Shown piece by piece: positions 1 to 11,179 of a stretch of DNA of 64,000 bases. The notes beneath the pieces are model-generated. The model was not told the origin of the DNA and did no database searches. It saw nothing but the letters and a program-made list of their open reading frames with translations. This DNA comes from Buxus sempervirens (taxonomy: Eukaryota; Streptophyta; Magnoliopsida; Buxales; Buxaceae): positions 7,621,883 to 7,685,882 of the forward strand of contig OX387183.1 of assembly GCA_947561395.2 (NCBI GenBank). Direction: 5' to 3'. How positions within the stretch are numbered: the stretch's first letter is position 1; every line of letters begins with the position of its first letter. The position numbers and the translations under genes were made by a program.

Positions 1-125
1 AATTCATATTAAAATCCAATTAAATCTATATTAATTAGTAAAATAGATAAACACAAATCCTATTAAACTATTATTTTATTGAATAAAATTTACAAAACGT
101 CTAAACTTCATTATTATTGTGGTGT
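1..125. repeat. AT-rich repeat flanking the gypsy element (left side)
   Basis: This AT-rich sequence closely resembles 10190-10310 and 10380-10440, sharing phrases such as TTAATTAGTAAAATAG and AATCCTATTAAA. The gypsy element at 126-9848 therefore landed inside a locally repetitive AT-rich stretch. The last five bases (121-125, GGTGT) are the target-site duplication repeated at 9849-9853. No gene is seen. Confidence 0.7.
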
Positions 126-1223
126 TGTTGCTCCAAAAATGGGCCGGTGTGGACACGTGTCTGTGTTGATGATGTGTCTCTACGCGGGCGTGCCAGTATC
201 GTTTGATACAATGATTTTTGAGTCGATTCCTGACCCCGGGCACCTGTTCCGAATCTGAACCGGTATCGGTTCAGTCGTACTGCAAGTCACCTGTAATAAA
301 ATCGGTCAGGCGACGGTATGAAGACTAGGGGTTCGGTCTTCGTTCTGGGTTCTTGTAAGTGTTTGAAAGCAAAAGCATCTAACGGCACACAAATCCTTTA
401 TTAATAAATCGGCCGAATAGCCGAAAACGACAACAGATAATCCTCAAAAGGGAAACAAAAGTAAAAAAGAAAACTGACAGGACTCGCAGGACCGGCCTGT
501 CCTGGTCTTATAGCCGTAATCGGGTATTAGCGCAGGAGGAAGGGGGCGGCTGCTAGCAAAGCCAGTTCAGGGGGTTCACCTTGGATTGCTGCTTACCCGA
601 AAATACACAAGTCACCTGGCGTGAACAGAGCGAGTCTCGGGACCGGCTGCTCGGGATTCTGTAAAGACAGAACTGCGAGTCAGGGGCGGCCTCAACTTAC
701 TCTCCGGTGGCAGGATTCTGGTGTTAATCGGAGTAAAGAGGGGTCGAAGATGTCACTGCGACTGGAAGCAGTGAGAGAAATCCTAGTTTATCCGTCTGTA
801 TTAGAGGGGATAAAGGATCACGGATGATCAAAATAATATAATAACCGGTTGCGGTTGTGTGGATTGTGTCCCTGAGCTCTTCGAATTGGGGCCTTTTATA
901 GCCGCTCCTTGACGGTTGCTCAACGTCCTACTCTCGCACGATCTTCATGGTGGTTGGTTATCTTCAGTTCTCTATTTCAAAGTGATAACCGCCCGGCCAT
1001 GATCTAAAAATAGTTTTATTCTTGAACGGCCGATGGCACGATCCTCTGATATTTATGGTTTTGTCGTATTGGCTTGCGTGGCTCGAACCGCATTCTTCTG
1101 TATGCGTGCTGACGTGGCCTGCTCAACCCTTCAAAGTCTACGGGCCTTGATGTCGTGGCCTAACCAAGCCACCTAGGCACCACGTGTCCTTCTCTTATTC
1201 GTCGGTTATATAGGGTGTAAACA
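126..1223 (-). repeat. 3' LTR of the Tat-like gypsy element
   Basis: The 1,098-bp repeat starts TGTTGCTCC and ends GTGTAAACA on the plus strand, and is nearly identical to 8751-9848. It is the 3' LTR because the element reads on the minus strand. Short open frames inside (for example 621-827) recur in the other LTR and are not genes. Confidence 0.95.
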
Positions 1224-1234
1224 TTGCCCCCCTA
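1224..1234 (-). other. Polypurine tract of the gypsy element
   Basis: Read on the minus strand this is TAGGGGGGCAA directly before the TGTTTAC start of the 3' LTR, as expected for the plus-strand primer of reverse transcription. It confirms the minus orientation. Confidence 0.85.
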
Positions 1235-1447
1235 CTTACTTGTGACGCCGTCATCGGCCGGTGTGATGAGTAAGTATTTTCGGGTTTTTCAAAATTTGTC
1301 CGTCGTTTGATGTGAAAAGATCGCGTCGTTTCCCTACAATCGTAATGATGAAACCTTTCGGATTTCATCTTCTATAAAGTACCACAGCCGAGATTTTACT
1401 TTACCCTTTCTTTTTTGCTGTTTGTCTTTTCTTCTTCTTTGTCTTCA

Positions 1448-4020
1448 ATGGCGGGCACTCTCGTATACTATCCTTCTACAGTCAAAGTTTTCGGCGGCTC
1501 GATATCTGTAGGCCCCTTCATTTGCGCCAGTAATGCTCCTTTGGAGGCCCCGACTGAGAAAGTGAGGGGTCCTTTACTCTTTACTGACGAAGAGAATCTC
1601 CATCTACCTCTTCGCTTTCGAAATTGGCCGACTGCTTACCCTGAATGGAAAGCCTGGGTTGACCGCATGAAGGCTCGTTTTGCCGTAGTTTGGCGTAAGA
1701 CAGGTATTTATGACATGATTATCTTTTCCTGTCGCTCTATTCCCTGCAATCGCGATCTTCTCTGTGCCATGAGTTCATTCTGGAATGCTCAGACCAATAC
1801 CTTCAATTTCCCTTGCGGGATGATGACTCCTACTGTCATGGATGTCTGCTTTATTACTGGTTTCTTCGCGACTGGTCATGAGATCCGGGTCAGTATGGCG
1901 GACCTTAAGGATTACCAGCATTTACCTCCGATGGAAGTGGGTGACAAAGGGAAAGAGGTAGAAAAGAAAAGAAAGCAACCCTCAATGAAGAATAACAGGA
2001 CTTTCAAGAAGGCACGATCTTCTCGGCCAAAAGGTATTGTGTTGTCTGAGAATGAACCTCCACCGTCAGAGAGCGAATCTCCACCAACTTCAATTCATTC
2101 TTCTTATCGGTCTTATATCAAGGACTGTGCCAAATTCCGGCCTCAGCTTATGCAGATGAGGTGGAACACTTCTACTTTCTTCTTTATTTTTTCTGCAACT
2201 TTGTATTTTGTTCCAAGGCTCAAGCAGTTACCAAAGAGTATTACTCATTGGTCAAGTTAATTCTGGGTGAGTATGAAGTTGCCCTTGCTCCTTACTTTTT
2301 ATCGGTTTTGTACCGTTCACTTCAAGAGTTTGTTCATGGCACCCTTCAGAATCCTGGGGGGCCATTGTGGTTCCTCCAATTTTGGGCTTATCACTATTTT
2401 CCATCCCAGTTTTATGCTCAAGTACCGATCACTCCCAACATGCCTTCTGATTTTGGTGGCTACGCCTGTTTGGCTGCCACTCCAGCTGTTCTATCTTTTT
2501 CTGAATGTTTCCGTTTCTTTTTCAATCTTCATCATTTTCCTACTCCTCTTTTTGAAGTCTCCGCAAATTCTCCCGGTTTCCTTTCAATGGTAGATGACAT
2601 AACTGACGAGCAGCATCTTATCTGGGCCAGTTTTCTGAAGGCTCGAAATTTAAATTATGCTGTGAAGTCAATTAACAAAAAACCGGGGTTTGAGGTGTAC
2701 TTGCCCAATTGTGTCGGCCGGCAATTTCAATGTGAACAGAGGATCCCCTTATTCGATGTGGATGGTTTGTTCACAATCAATGCCAAATCTGTTGATCGGC
2801 CGTCTGTCACTGTAGCCGAAGCTGCCGACATGGAAGATGCTTATAGAGTTGCTGCCGTTGAATTTCGACTTCCCTTTCTTCCTCGTCGTCACGAATATCG
2901 CTGTGATTTCCATGTTTGGTGGAAATCTTTATGGAACAACATCTGCTGTTATTCGGCCGATTATTATCTGGAAAGACTGGGTCTGTTTGAGCCTTTAGCT
3001 TCACCTATCCAAGAAGGTACATTCTTATCTTTCTTGTTTCTGATCCGCTTGATGTTTACTCAGTTTTTCTGTTATTAGGTAAAGTTCCGCCTCTAGCTTT
3101 GGAGGCTAGTCCACTTGAACTTTTGCCTGAACCTGCCCAAGAAGATATCAGTTCAGCTATTCGGTCACCCGGTGAAATGCCGTTTCTTACCTTGGAGGCT
3201 CATGCTTCCCCTTCCGGGGAATTGGCCGAAGATGATGCTTTGTCACCAGAATGTCCTCTCTCGATTGTCCCGTATGAATATGATGAGGATCCCGATGATG
3301 TCCCACTACGACGGCGTCCGCGGAAGGTACTGAATCTTTATTGCTCATCTTTTTAGTTTTATTTTTCTTTCTGACACCTCATTCTTCTAGGCTTCGAGTT
3401 CCTCGGGTCCAACTGCTTTTTCTTCCAATGTCATGGAATCTTCTTCGGATCTAGTTGTTGATCCCATGTCTGTTTTTGATTCGGTCAATTTCTCTGTTCC
3501 TACCGAAACATTGGATTCTCCTGGTAGTGTCGTTGCAGCAGCCCCTTTAGCACTTCCTGAAGGTCAGGAGCATTTATCCATTCGAGAGGTTTCTTCAGAA
3601 AGAAGTCCGTCTCCCGACTTACCTCCTGGATATGAGCAGAGTGCTGCCCTACCGGTAGTTGGGATTGCAACGTCTATCATTTCTATTGGGCCTTCCGGCC
3701 CTTCTGCCTTGGCCGATATTCCTCCTGATTCTCCTGTTACAGCAGCGGAAGTTGATATTGATCGGTCGAAGCAAAAACTTATTGACTTGGGGAGTTCCAG
3801 TTCATCGCTTATTCCTTCTTTTGCTGCGGGATCACTCCCTGGTGATGGCCGATTGGACACTATATTGAACGATGTCTGTTCTACTCTCTCATCGGATGAT
3901 TCATCTGAGCCCTTATCTCCAACGAGTATCCGATCGGAGATTATCCGCCTCCTCTCTCCAGGAATAATTGGTATTTCCGAAGAGACTCTTACCCGTGTGA
4001 TGGCGTTGGCTTCTATGACC
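1448..4020 (+). CDS. Antisense plant-mobile-domain (PMD) gene carried by the gypsy element
   Basis: Plus-strand open frames cover this stretch, opposite to gag-pol. The first begins at the ATG at 1448 (MAGTLVYYPSTV) and contains PMD-like phrases (PLRFRNWPTAYPEW, a helical block ending in MTPTVMDVCFITG). The next frames hold the second half of the domain (LVKLILGEYEVALAPYF, GGPLWFLQFWAYHYFP). A proline/serine/acid-rich tail follows. The frames are separated by apparent GT..AG introns, for example 3016-3078 and about 3327-3391. PMD proteins include host MAIN/MAIL factors and many copies inside gypsy, copia and Mutator-like elements. The function in elements is unknown. This copy is part of a broken element and is treated as a fossil; I do not assert that it is expressed. 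Confidence 0.72.
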
Positions 4021-4024
4021 GACT

Positions 4025-5153
4025 TTGCCTTATTTTTATCGACCTCAATTCCTCTCTGGTGTACGAGAAAGCCTAGGAAATTTCCGGCCGATACACCAAA
4101 AGCACACTTTAACGGATTCATTTTCAAGCTGTACTTACGAAGTCGTTCAAAAACCTGCTTTAAATGCTGCAAGTGGTCCATTTCGGTCTGAGACTTTATC
4201 ACAACGTCGTCAATATATACCTCAAGTATTTGACCTATCATGTCATGGAAGATAAGATTCATTGCCCTTTGATAGGTTGCGCCAGCATTCTGCAATCCGA
4301 AAGGCATAACTACCCAACAATAAGTTCCTAATGCTCCAGGGCATCGAAACGCCGTTTTAGCTACATCTTCTTCGGCAATAAAGATTTGATTATATCCGGA
4401 GTGGCCGTCCATAAATGACAAAAACTTATGCCGTGATGCATTATCAACTAAGAGGTCTGCGATCGGCATTGGATATTCGTCCTTGGGCGTTGCAGAATTC
4501 AGATTGCAGAAATCAATACATACCCTAATTTGACCATTCTTTTTAATTACGGGTACAACGTTTGAAAGCCACTCGGCATATCGTATCGGCCTAATAAACC
4601 CGGCTGATAAAAGCCGTTCTATTTCAACCTTTACTTTACATACCACGTCGTCACCCATCCTCCTTGAAGGTTGTCTGAATGGTTTAAATTCTGGCTTGAT
4701 AGGGAGCCTGTGTTCCACCATTTTTCGGTCCAATCCTGGCATCTCTTGGTAAGTCCAGGCGAAACAGTCCGAATATTCGGCTAACAATCGTCTCATTTCT
4801 TGTCTGACCGAAGGTGGTAGTAACTTACTTAAGAAAACAGGCTTTTGTTCCGCCTCTGTCCCCAGGTTGATTTCTTCTAATGGATCTTGGGTATCTACCT
4901 TCAGGTCTTCTAATTTGGCTGGTGCTGCTTGTAGGTCGGCGAGAGTAATCTCATTCCGGTCTTGTACCCTTTCATCTTCTTGTTCATTAATGAATTCGGC
5001 CGAGTTTATCATTATCTCGCCGTTTTCCAGCCATTCTTGTTCCTGCTGCCACTTCCCTATCTTTTCTTCCTGCATGTAAGCCGTCATCTTTCTTAAGACG
5101 GCTTCTGCGACTTCTGATGGTTTAACCATCATTTGGTAGTTCTTTGAGTTCAA
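4025..5153 (-). CDS. Reverse transcriptase region of the gypsy element
   Basis: A minus-strand frame with Ty3/gypsy reverse transcriptase features: VVPVIKKNGQIRVCIDF, the SFMDGHSGYNQI block, VMPFGLQNAGATYQRAMN, the catalytic YIDD box, and the C-terminal FLGFLVHQRGIEVD block. It follows the protease region in the usual gypsy order. Downstream I recognise neither RNase H nor integrase. The region is part of a broken element. Confidence 0.9.
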
Positions 5154-7356
5154 CGACTGCGGCTACCTCTGTAATCTGTAGTTGCGCCGTTTGTAGTATA
5201 GCCGAACTTGAAGTGATCGGCTGCCCATTCTTGTCATATCCACTAAATGAAATTGGTTTTACCCCTTCGTTATAAAGGGATGCATGTGCGGCATTGGAAT
5301 CCACGGCAAATGGCCGCTGGTCGGCTTTTACCTCTTCGGTCTTGCCATCCTTCCAAAACAGCAACGATTGGTGCAAAGAAGATGGTACACATTTGTTCGA
5401 ATGGATCCAATCTCTTCCCAGCAATGCGTTGTATCCGGCGGATGATTCAATTACGAAGAATGCCGTAAGAGATTGCCGTGTCCCAACCGTTAGTTCGATT
5501 GGGAGGATTCCTCTAGTTCCTGTAATACCTCCTGCAAAGTTAGTGACGGTGATCTCGGAAGAAATTAAATCCGAATAAGACTTACCTAATTTCTTCAATG
5601 TGGAGATTGGGATGAAATTTATTGTTGCCCCATTATCAATTAGAATTCTATTGATAGGGATCCCGTTCATGTGCGCCTTTATAAATAAAGGTTTCAGATG
5701 TTGAGTCATGGTTAAGGATGGTTCAACGAAACATACCTCTCCCACCAGACCGATTTTGTCACCATCGGCCGGTTTTTGGTCTTCTTTCTCTTCTTCGAGA
5801 TGTTCCGGATCAATCACATACAAAGCTACTGGGTCTTCCTCCTCCTGGATCTCCTCTAACCGTGGTAACTTCATGCTGGCCCCAAAAGTCATAGGTAAAG
5901 TGAGGACCATATGACAGTCAAGTGGTATTGGGGGCATCCGACCGAAACAGATTTCGGCGATTGATGCATCCGCACTCAAAGGAGGTTGACTCAGTGACTC
6001 ACTGATTTCGTCTTTGGGAGTTTCAAGCGTCAATTCCTCTGTTATTTCTACCGTAGAAGGAGTTGAGATCCTACTGTACTCTGTTAACATTTGTTCAACT
6101 AACAATTGTTCTCCTTCTCCTCCGGCGAAATTGTCCGTCAATTCCTCGTCCGAAACCAACCTTTCGGTCACAGCATTGGAATCGTGTTCGGGCGTAGTAT
6201 CTGAAGGGATTGGTGAATCAGGCGGGCTCTTTTTGAGCCTCTGTGGTTTCGGAATGCGCCTTTTGGCAACAAACCTAGACGACCAATATGGCTCGGATGA
6301 TCCAGTACTCTGTTCCTGGTATCGTCTCTTAGCTTGCTGTCGCTGCCAGCGTCGCTTCTGCGTTCTGGTCAGTTCTGCGATACTTGCCTGCGCATGGAAA
6401 GGAAATTTAGGATGAGTCAATCTTTTCCAGTGACCATCCTGCATAATAGATGGTTTTACCATTCTGGGTTTGACCCTGTTTACCATCCTATATTGTTCGT
6501 GAGTCATGTAACCGCTATCCCTAGCGGAGCTATAGGTGGCTGCCGTCCTTGTCGGCGAGCCTACTTGTCTACCAGAAGTTAAGTACAAGGGTCTCTTGCC
6601 CCCCTGAGTGTGGCGTGCATCTTCATACTTGACTGATTTCCCTTTGTATTGGGAATACCGGTACTCTGCTATCACTTTTTGCTTGCAGTCTTGGCAAAGG
6701 AGGCCTGGTGACATTTCTATTTTCTCCAGAATCTTGCATGATGTATCTTCATTAACGGAAGATTCCTCTGAGGATTTAGCAACCGTTTCCGGTTGCTTTT
6801 TGGTTGCAGCTTGATTGGAAGACAATTCAGAAGGAACTGAAACCAATTTCTTTGTTGTTTTCTCATTGAGGTCTGGTTTCCTATCTTCTTCTATCCTGGG
6901 TTCGCGTCTGGGCTTATGCCACAACTCACCCCAGATTTCACCTTTCCTCTCTTGACGCCATGACCGTCCTTGTGTAGGTGGATACCTCCAATGGTTTCTT
7001 GGTTGTAAATTCACCTGGTTTAGCACTGGTTGTGCTGTTTTCCCCCATTTCCCTGAGGAAGATCCATCCAGGTCGATTTTAACTGCTGGAGTGCGTTTTG
7101 GCAAACCAATGGTAACCATATTCGCCGACACCTCTTTAGGGAATGGTTGTGTGTCGACCTGCATCTTTTCTTTGTCGGTTTCCGCAAACTTCAGGAGCCC
7201 TTTATCAATATTCTCCTGTATCACATTACGAAGCACAGTACATTCATTAGTTTCATGAGTTTTCACCCCGTGCCATTTACAAGCTTTACCCTTGGCCGCC
7301 ACATTGGCTGGGATAAAAGGATGGTCTTTGGTCAGTCTGAAAAATCCTTGTTTCAA
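5122..7356 (-). CDS. Gag C-terminal / protease region of the gypsy element
   Basis: A minus-strand frame of about 744 residues. The first two thirds are hydrophilic and rich in K, R, E, S and P, as in Tat-type linkers between gag and protease. The last third carries a retropepsin-like domain: ILIDNGATINFIP (active-site D in a DNGA variant of the usual DSGA), followed by the flap region and ALLGRDWI. This matches the protease-like aspartic domain of gypsy polyproteins. It lies directly upstream of the reverse transcriptase region. Confidence 0.82.
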   Translation of the reverse strand: MKQGFFRLTKDHPFIPANVAAKGKACKWHGVKTHETNECTVLRNVIQENIDKGLLKFAETDKEKMQVDTQPFPKEVSANMVTIGLPKRTPAVKIDLDGSSSGKWGKTAQPVLNQVNLQPRNHWRYPPTQGRSWRQERKGEIWGELWHKPRREPRIEEDRKPDLNEKTTKKLVSVPSELSSNQAATKKQPETVAKSSEESSVNEDTSCKILEKIEMSPGLLCQDCKQKVIAEYRYSQYKGKSVKYEDARHTQGGKRPLYLTSGRQVGSPTRTAATYSSARDSGYMTHEQYRMVNRVKPRMVKPSIMQDGHWKRLTHPKFPFHAQASIAELTRTQKRRWQRQQAKRRYQEQSTGSSEPYWSSRFVAKRRIPKPQRLKKSPPDSPIPSDTTPEHDSNAVTERLVSDEELTDNFAGGEGEQLLVEQMLTEYSRISTPSTVEITEELTLETPKDEISESLSQPPLSADASIAEICFGRMPPIPLDCHMVLTLPMTFGASMKLPRLEEIQEEEDPVALYVIDPEHLEEEKEDQKPADGDKIGLVGEVCFVEPSLTMTQHLKPLFIKAHMNGIPINRILIDNGATINFIPISTLKKLGKSYSDLISSEITVTNFAGGITGTRGILPIELTVGTRQSLTAFFVIESSAGYNALLGRDWIHSNKCVPSSLHQSLLFWKDGKTEEVKADQRPFAVDSNAAHASLYNEGVKPISFSGYDKNGQPITSSSAILQTAQLQITEVAAVVELKELPNDG

Positions 7357-7452
7357 GAGGTATTCAAATACTTCAGCCGTCTTATTTATGTCAAAGGAAT
7401 AATTTCGGCTAAAAGTACTCGTCTCCTTTGTTGCTTCTGTATCCTTGGTTTT

Positions 7453-8700
7453 TCAGATAAGAATCGGACAGGTGATTGATTGTTTTCCCACGACTTCTAC
7501 AACTCCGTATTCAAAGTTCGGGTCCTTGTAATAAGACCCGTAAGACGAGACTTTCTTTTCGTTGTCTTCCTGTAATAGCCACTCGTATTTGGTGGCTCTG
7601 GCCGACAACTCAAATAAGTCTTCGAACTGTTCACCTTCGAATTTCTTTCGAAGTTCAAAGTATAGTCCGTTTAAAGCCAAATTTGCAAATTCCGATTCTG
7701 GTAAAAGAATTCGGCATTTGTTTTTCATATATTTAAAGCGAGCAATATATTTATCGGCTGATTCCCCCGGTTGTTGTCTTAACCGAGCAAGATCAACCAT
7801 GGTCACTTCGGGCTCCGTACGATAAAATTGGGAGTGGAATTTCTCTTCCATCATTCCCCAATTTGTAACTGAATTGGCCGGTAAGGTAATATACCATGTA
7901 AAGGCCTGTCCGGTCAATGAGTTTCCAAATAGTCTATGTCTAAGGAAATCATTACCGGACGCCTCTCCACATTGAACCGTAAATCGGCCAATGTGTTCAA
8001 TGGTAGATTGTTGACCTTCTCCTGAAAACAAAGTGAATTCGGGAATTTTGTATCCCCTAGGGAATTCAAATTGTTGGTCAATCCAGCCTGGGTAAGGTTT
8101 CCTATAAACTGGCCTAGTCATTCGTCGGTGATATTGATCTCCGATCATTTCTTGAATTACATTTTGGATGTAATTACGGTTTACGGCCATATTTCTTACC
8201 CCGATATTTTCTCTATGGTTCTCCTGTGCTTCCCTTTGTCCCATGGGTCGCACCTCGATCGGAGGCACATTGGGATGAACTGGGACACCAGGAGGTATTT
8301 CTCCCCTAAAAGCGGCGGTGTTGGCCTGTTCGTTTCGGCCGTTTACACCTAGGTTCATGATCGGTGGCTGCTCCGGGATATTTATCCTTTCGTGAGCATT
8401 TGACCCAGCAGCCGATGTTTCGGCTCGTTCGGTCAGGTCTTGCCATTGTAGAGAAACCTTCCTGTAAAACCGCTAGGATTCTACCATTATCAGAAGAAAT
8501 TTTGTTAATACCCTGGCCAAAGCTTGCCATTTGTTGGCTGAGACCTTGTATGGCCTAAATAAGTCTCTCATTAAGGTCCGGCTGAGAACTCGAAGGTCCT
8601 TCTTCCGGGACCTCTGAAGCATAAAGAGGATTTACCTGAGATTCGGCAGGTTCCTCTGGCGCTGCACTTTCAGCATGCCGAGTACTTCTTCTTGCTGCCA
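7453..8700 (-). CDS. Gag region of the gypsy element
   Basis: Minus-strand frames encode a Retrotrans_gag-type domain: KIPEFTLFSGEGQQSTIEH, GEASGNDFLRHRLFGNSLTG, the AFTWY box, then RLRQQPGESADKYIARFK and the NGLYFELRKKFEG block. A less conserved N-terminal part (MAARRSTRHAESAA near 8700) begins just inside the primer site. This is the gag capsid precursor, first gene after the 5' LTR. It is part of a broken element. Confidence 0.88.
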
Positions 8701-8724
8701 TTAGTGCTCTTTCAAAGACTAATG

Positions 8725-8742
8725 GTCCCACCGGGCGTGCCA
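8725..8742 (-). other. Primer binding site of the gypsy element
   Basis: Eight bases inside the 5' LTR, the minus strand reads TGGCACGCCCGGTGGGAC, starting with the TGG that pairs with a tRNA 3' CCA. I have not matched it to a particular tRNA. Confidence 0.75.
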
Positions 8743-8750
8743 AAAAGGGA

Positions 8751-9848
8751 TGTTGCTCCAAAAATGGGCCGGTGTGGACACGTGTCTGTGTTGATGATGT
8801 GTCTCTACGCGGGCGTGCCAGTATCGTTTGATACAATGATTTTTGAGTCGATTCCTGACCCCGGGCACCTGTTCCGAATCTGAACCGGTATCGGTTCAGT
8901 TGTACTGCAAGTCACTTGTAATAAAATCGGTCAGGCGATGGTATGAAGACTAGGGGTTCGGTCTTCGTTCTGGGTTCTTGTAAGTGTTTGAAAGCAAAAG
9001 CATCTAACGGCACACAAATCCTTTATTAATAAATCGGCCGAATAGCCGAAAACGACAACAGATAATCCTCAAAAGGGAAACAAAAGTAAAAAAGAAAACT
9101 GACAGGGCTCGCAGGACCGGCCTGTCCTGGTCTTATAGCCGTAATCGGGTATAAGCGCAGGAGGAAGGGGGAGGCTGCTAGCAAAGCCAGTTCAGGGGGT
9201 TCACCTTGGATTGCTGCTTACCCGAAAATACACGAGTCACCTGGCGTGAACAGAGCGAGTCTCGGGACCGGCTGCTCGGGATTCTGTAAAGACGGAACTG
9301 CGAGTCAGGGGCGGCCTCAACTTACTCTCCGGTGGCAGGATTCTGGTGTTAATCGGAGTAAAGAGGGGTCGAAGATGTCACTGCGACTGGAAGCAGTGAG
9401 AGAAGTCCTAGTTTATCCGTCTGTATTAGAGGGGATAAAGGATCACAGATGATCAAAATAATATAATAACCGGTTGCGGTTGTGTGGATTGTGTCCCTGA
9501 GCTCTTCGAATTGGGGCCTTTTATAGCCGCTCCTTGACGGTTGCTCAACGTCCTACTCTCGCACGATCTTCATGGTGGTTGGTTATCTTCAGTTCTCTGT
9601 TTCAAAGTGATAACCGCCCGGCCATGATCTAAAAATAGTTTTATTCTTGAACGGCCGATGGCACGATCCTTTGATATTTATGGTTTTGTCGTATTGGCTT
9701 GTGTGGCTCGAACCGCATTCTTCTGTATGCGTGCTGACGTGGCCTGCTCAACCCTTCAAAGTCTACGGGCCTTGATGTCGTGGCCTAACCAAGCCACCTA
9801 GGCACCACGTGTCCTTCTCTTATTCGTCGGTTATATAGGGTGTAAACA
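8751..9848 (-). repeat. 5' LTR of the Tat-like gypsy element
   Basis: The 1,098-bp partner of 126-1223 has the same termini and about 13 base differences. It is followed at 9849-9853 by the TSD GGTGT. Confidence 0.95.
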
Positions 9849-9853
9849 GGTGT

Positions 9854-10560
9854 AGAGTCTTTCTCTAATAAAATCCTATGACATTATAACTCTTCTCCCA
9901 CAATTAGCTAAACATAGATTCAATATTTTTAAACCAAATATTTAATATTTATAAAACGTAGATTCAATATTTAATATTTAATATTTACAAAGAGTTTTCA
10001 AATATATGAATTTAATATAAACTATTTATAAAATTATGAATTGCAAGATCATCAACTAACTAAAGAAGAGAGAAGTCAATTGGATATATATCAATAAATT
10101 AATAAGGGAGACATTACTTAATAAGTAGACGTTAATTGATTAAAATCTTATTAAATTTATATTAATTAATAATAACATATATATCGTTAGTTAATCCCAC
10201 TAGATAAGTATACATTGTTAATTAATAAATTTATATTAAAATCTAATTAAATATATATTAATTAGTAAAATAGATAAGTACATATCCTATTAAACTATTA
10301 TTTTATTGAATCAGGATTAATATATTGTAACTAAATATTATTTAATATATTTAATGTATATTGTTTAATAAATGTTGATTAAGATCCTATTAAATTTATA
10401 TTAATTAGTAAAATAGGTAAGTACAAATCCTATTAAAATATTATTCCTCTGTACTATATCCTTAACTAACTAATATTAACTACACCCAAAATCGTTAAAA
10501 TAAGTATAAATCCTATTAAATTATTATTATAATGATTTGTTAAAACTATTGGAAGATTCA
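9854..10560. repeat. AT-rich degenerate repeat (right flank of the gypsy element)
   Basis: This stretch contains repeated phrases (ATATTAATTAGTAAAATAG, AATCCTATTAAA, ACTATTATTTTATTGAAT) spaced irregularly at about 10145, 10200-10310, 10385-10440 and 10500-10530, and again at 1-100. They look like diverged units of one AT-rich repeat. No gene is seen. Confidence 0.65.
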
Positions 10561-10804
10561 CTATAGTGATTAATTAATGAAAATAATAAATTTCAAGGTG
10601 CGGTGGAACTTTTTGTTGCAAACGACATAGCCTAATGTTATTAGACGAACCCAAAGTTTTATGAGCTGCCTATGGATCGGTGCTTAAAAATGAGTTTTAC
10701 TTATGGAAATATCTAAAGTTTAATAGTATCATAAGTTCTAATCAATGTTCAAAAGAGTGAGGGTGATCGCATCTTCTAAAGTGTAAAATATCTGGATATG
10801 GCTC

Positions 10805-10833
10805 CACGTGCAATGCACGTGTCCTTCCACTAG
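10805..10833 (+). mobile_element. Helitron-like 3' terminus
   Basis: A GC-containing hairpin (CACTGTG-type stem: CACGTGC at 10805-10811, loop AAT, GCACGTG at 10815-10821) is followed nine bases later by CTAG (10830-10833) and then a T. A short hairpin just before CTRR, with insertion between A/G and T, is the known 3' end of plant Helitrons. The sequence before it (10560-10800) has no coding capacity. The 5' end is not settled: a TC start near 10445-10450 is possible, or the element may begin left of the window and hold the AT repeat and the gypsy insertion. Confidence 0.6.
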
Positions 10834-11179
10834 TACATGTAAAGATAGCAATTTCATTCCAGCTCTCCAAATTAATCACACCTATGTTACAAAAAAAAAA
10901 TTAATCACACCTAAACCTCCCTTGTCTCTGGGAGAGTAGACTTTTGACCAAGCAGCCGTTATTAATCACACCTCTGCATTTGAAATGACAACAGATGGAG
11001 TTAAATATCTCTAATCGCTCTTTTTAGGTTGATGAAGGTAGCCCCAACCAATAAATAACAATGGATGTTAACACAAATCTGATTAGCTCTAATATGCCCG
11101 CATAAGATAAATCCCAGCCTTTCCATGAAGCCATTACCTTTCGAACCCGAGACAAAAGTAGCTCATAATTTGTAAAACT
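10834..11179. other. Non-coding, nothing recognised
   Basis: An A/T-rich stretch with no convincing open frame, repeat or element boundary. Confidence 0.5.

Larger units (their letters stand above)
126..9848 (-). mobile_element. Ty3/gypsy LTR retrotransposon, Tat-like, with antisense PMD gene
   Basis: The element is 9.72 kb, bounded by two 1,098-bp LTRs (126-1223 and 8751-9848) that begin TG and end CA, and by the 5-bp TSD GGTGT on both sides. It reads on the minus strand: 5' LTR 8751-9848, primer site 8725-8742, gag, protease, reverse transcriptase, a region with an opposite-strand gene, polypurine tract 1224-1234, 3' LTR. An extra gene between pol and the 3' LTR is known for the Tat lineage, which is why I favour Tat over Athila or chromoviruses. 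I recognise no RNase H or integrase domain, so the copy is broken and non-autonomous. The LTRs differ at about 13 sites by eye (near 1.2%). At commonly used plant rates this suggests an insertion within roughly the last million years. Confidence 0.93.

Noticed and set aside
621-827. 68-residue open frame, repeated at 9246-9452
   Set aside because: Both lie in the LTRs of the gypsy element; they are one repeated sequence and have no protein family features.
2807-3004. Minus-strand 65-residue frame opposite the PMD region
   Set aside because: It is a shadow of the plus-strand PMD frame with no family features.
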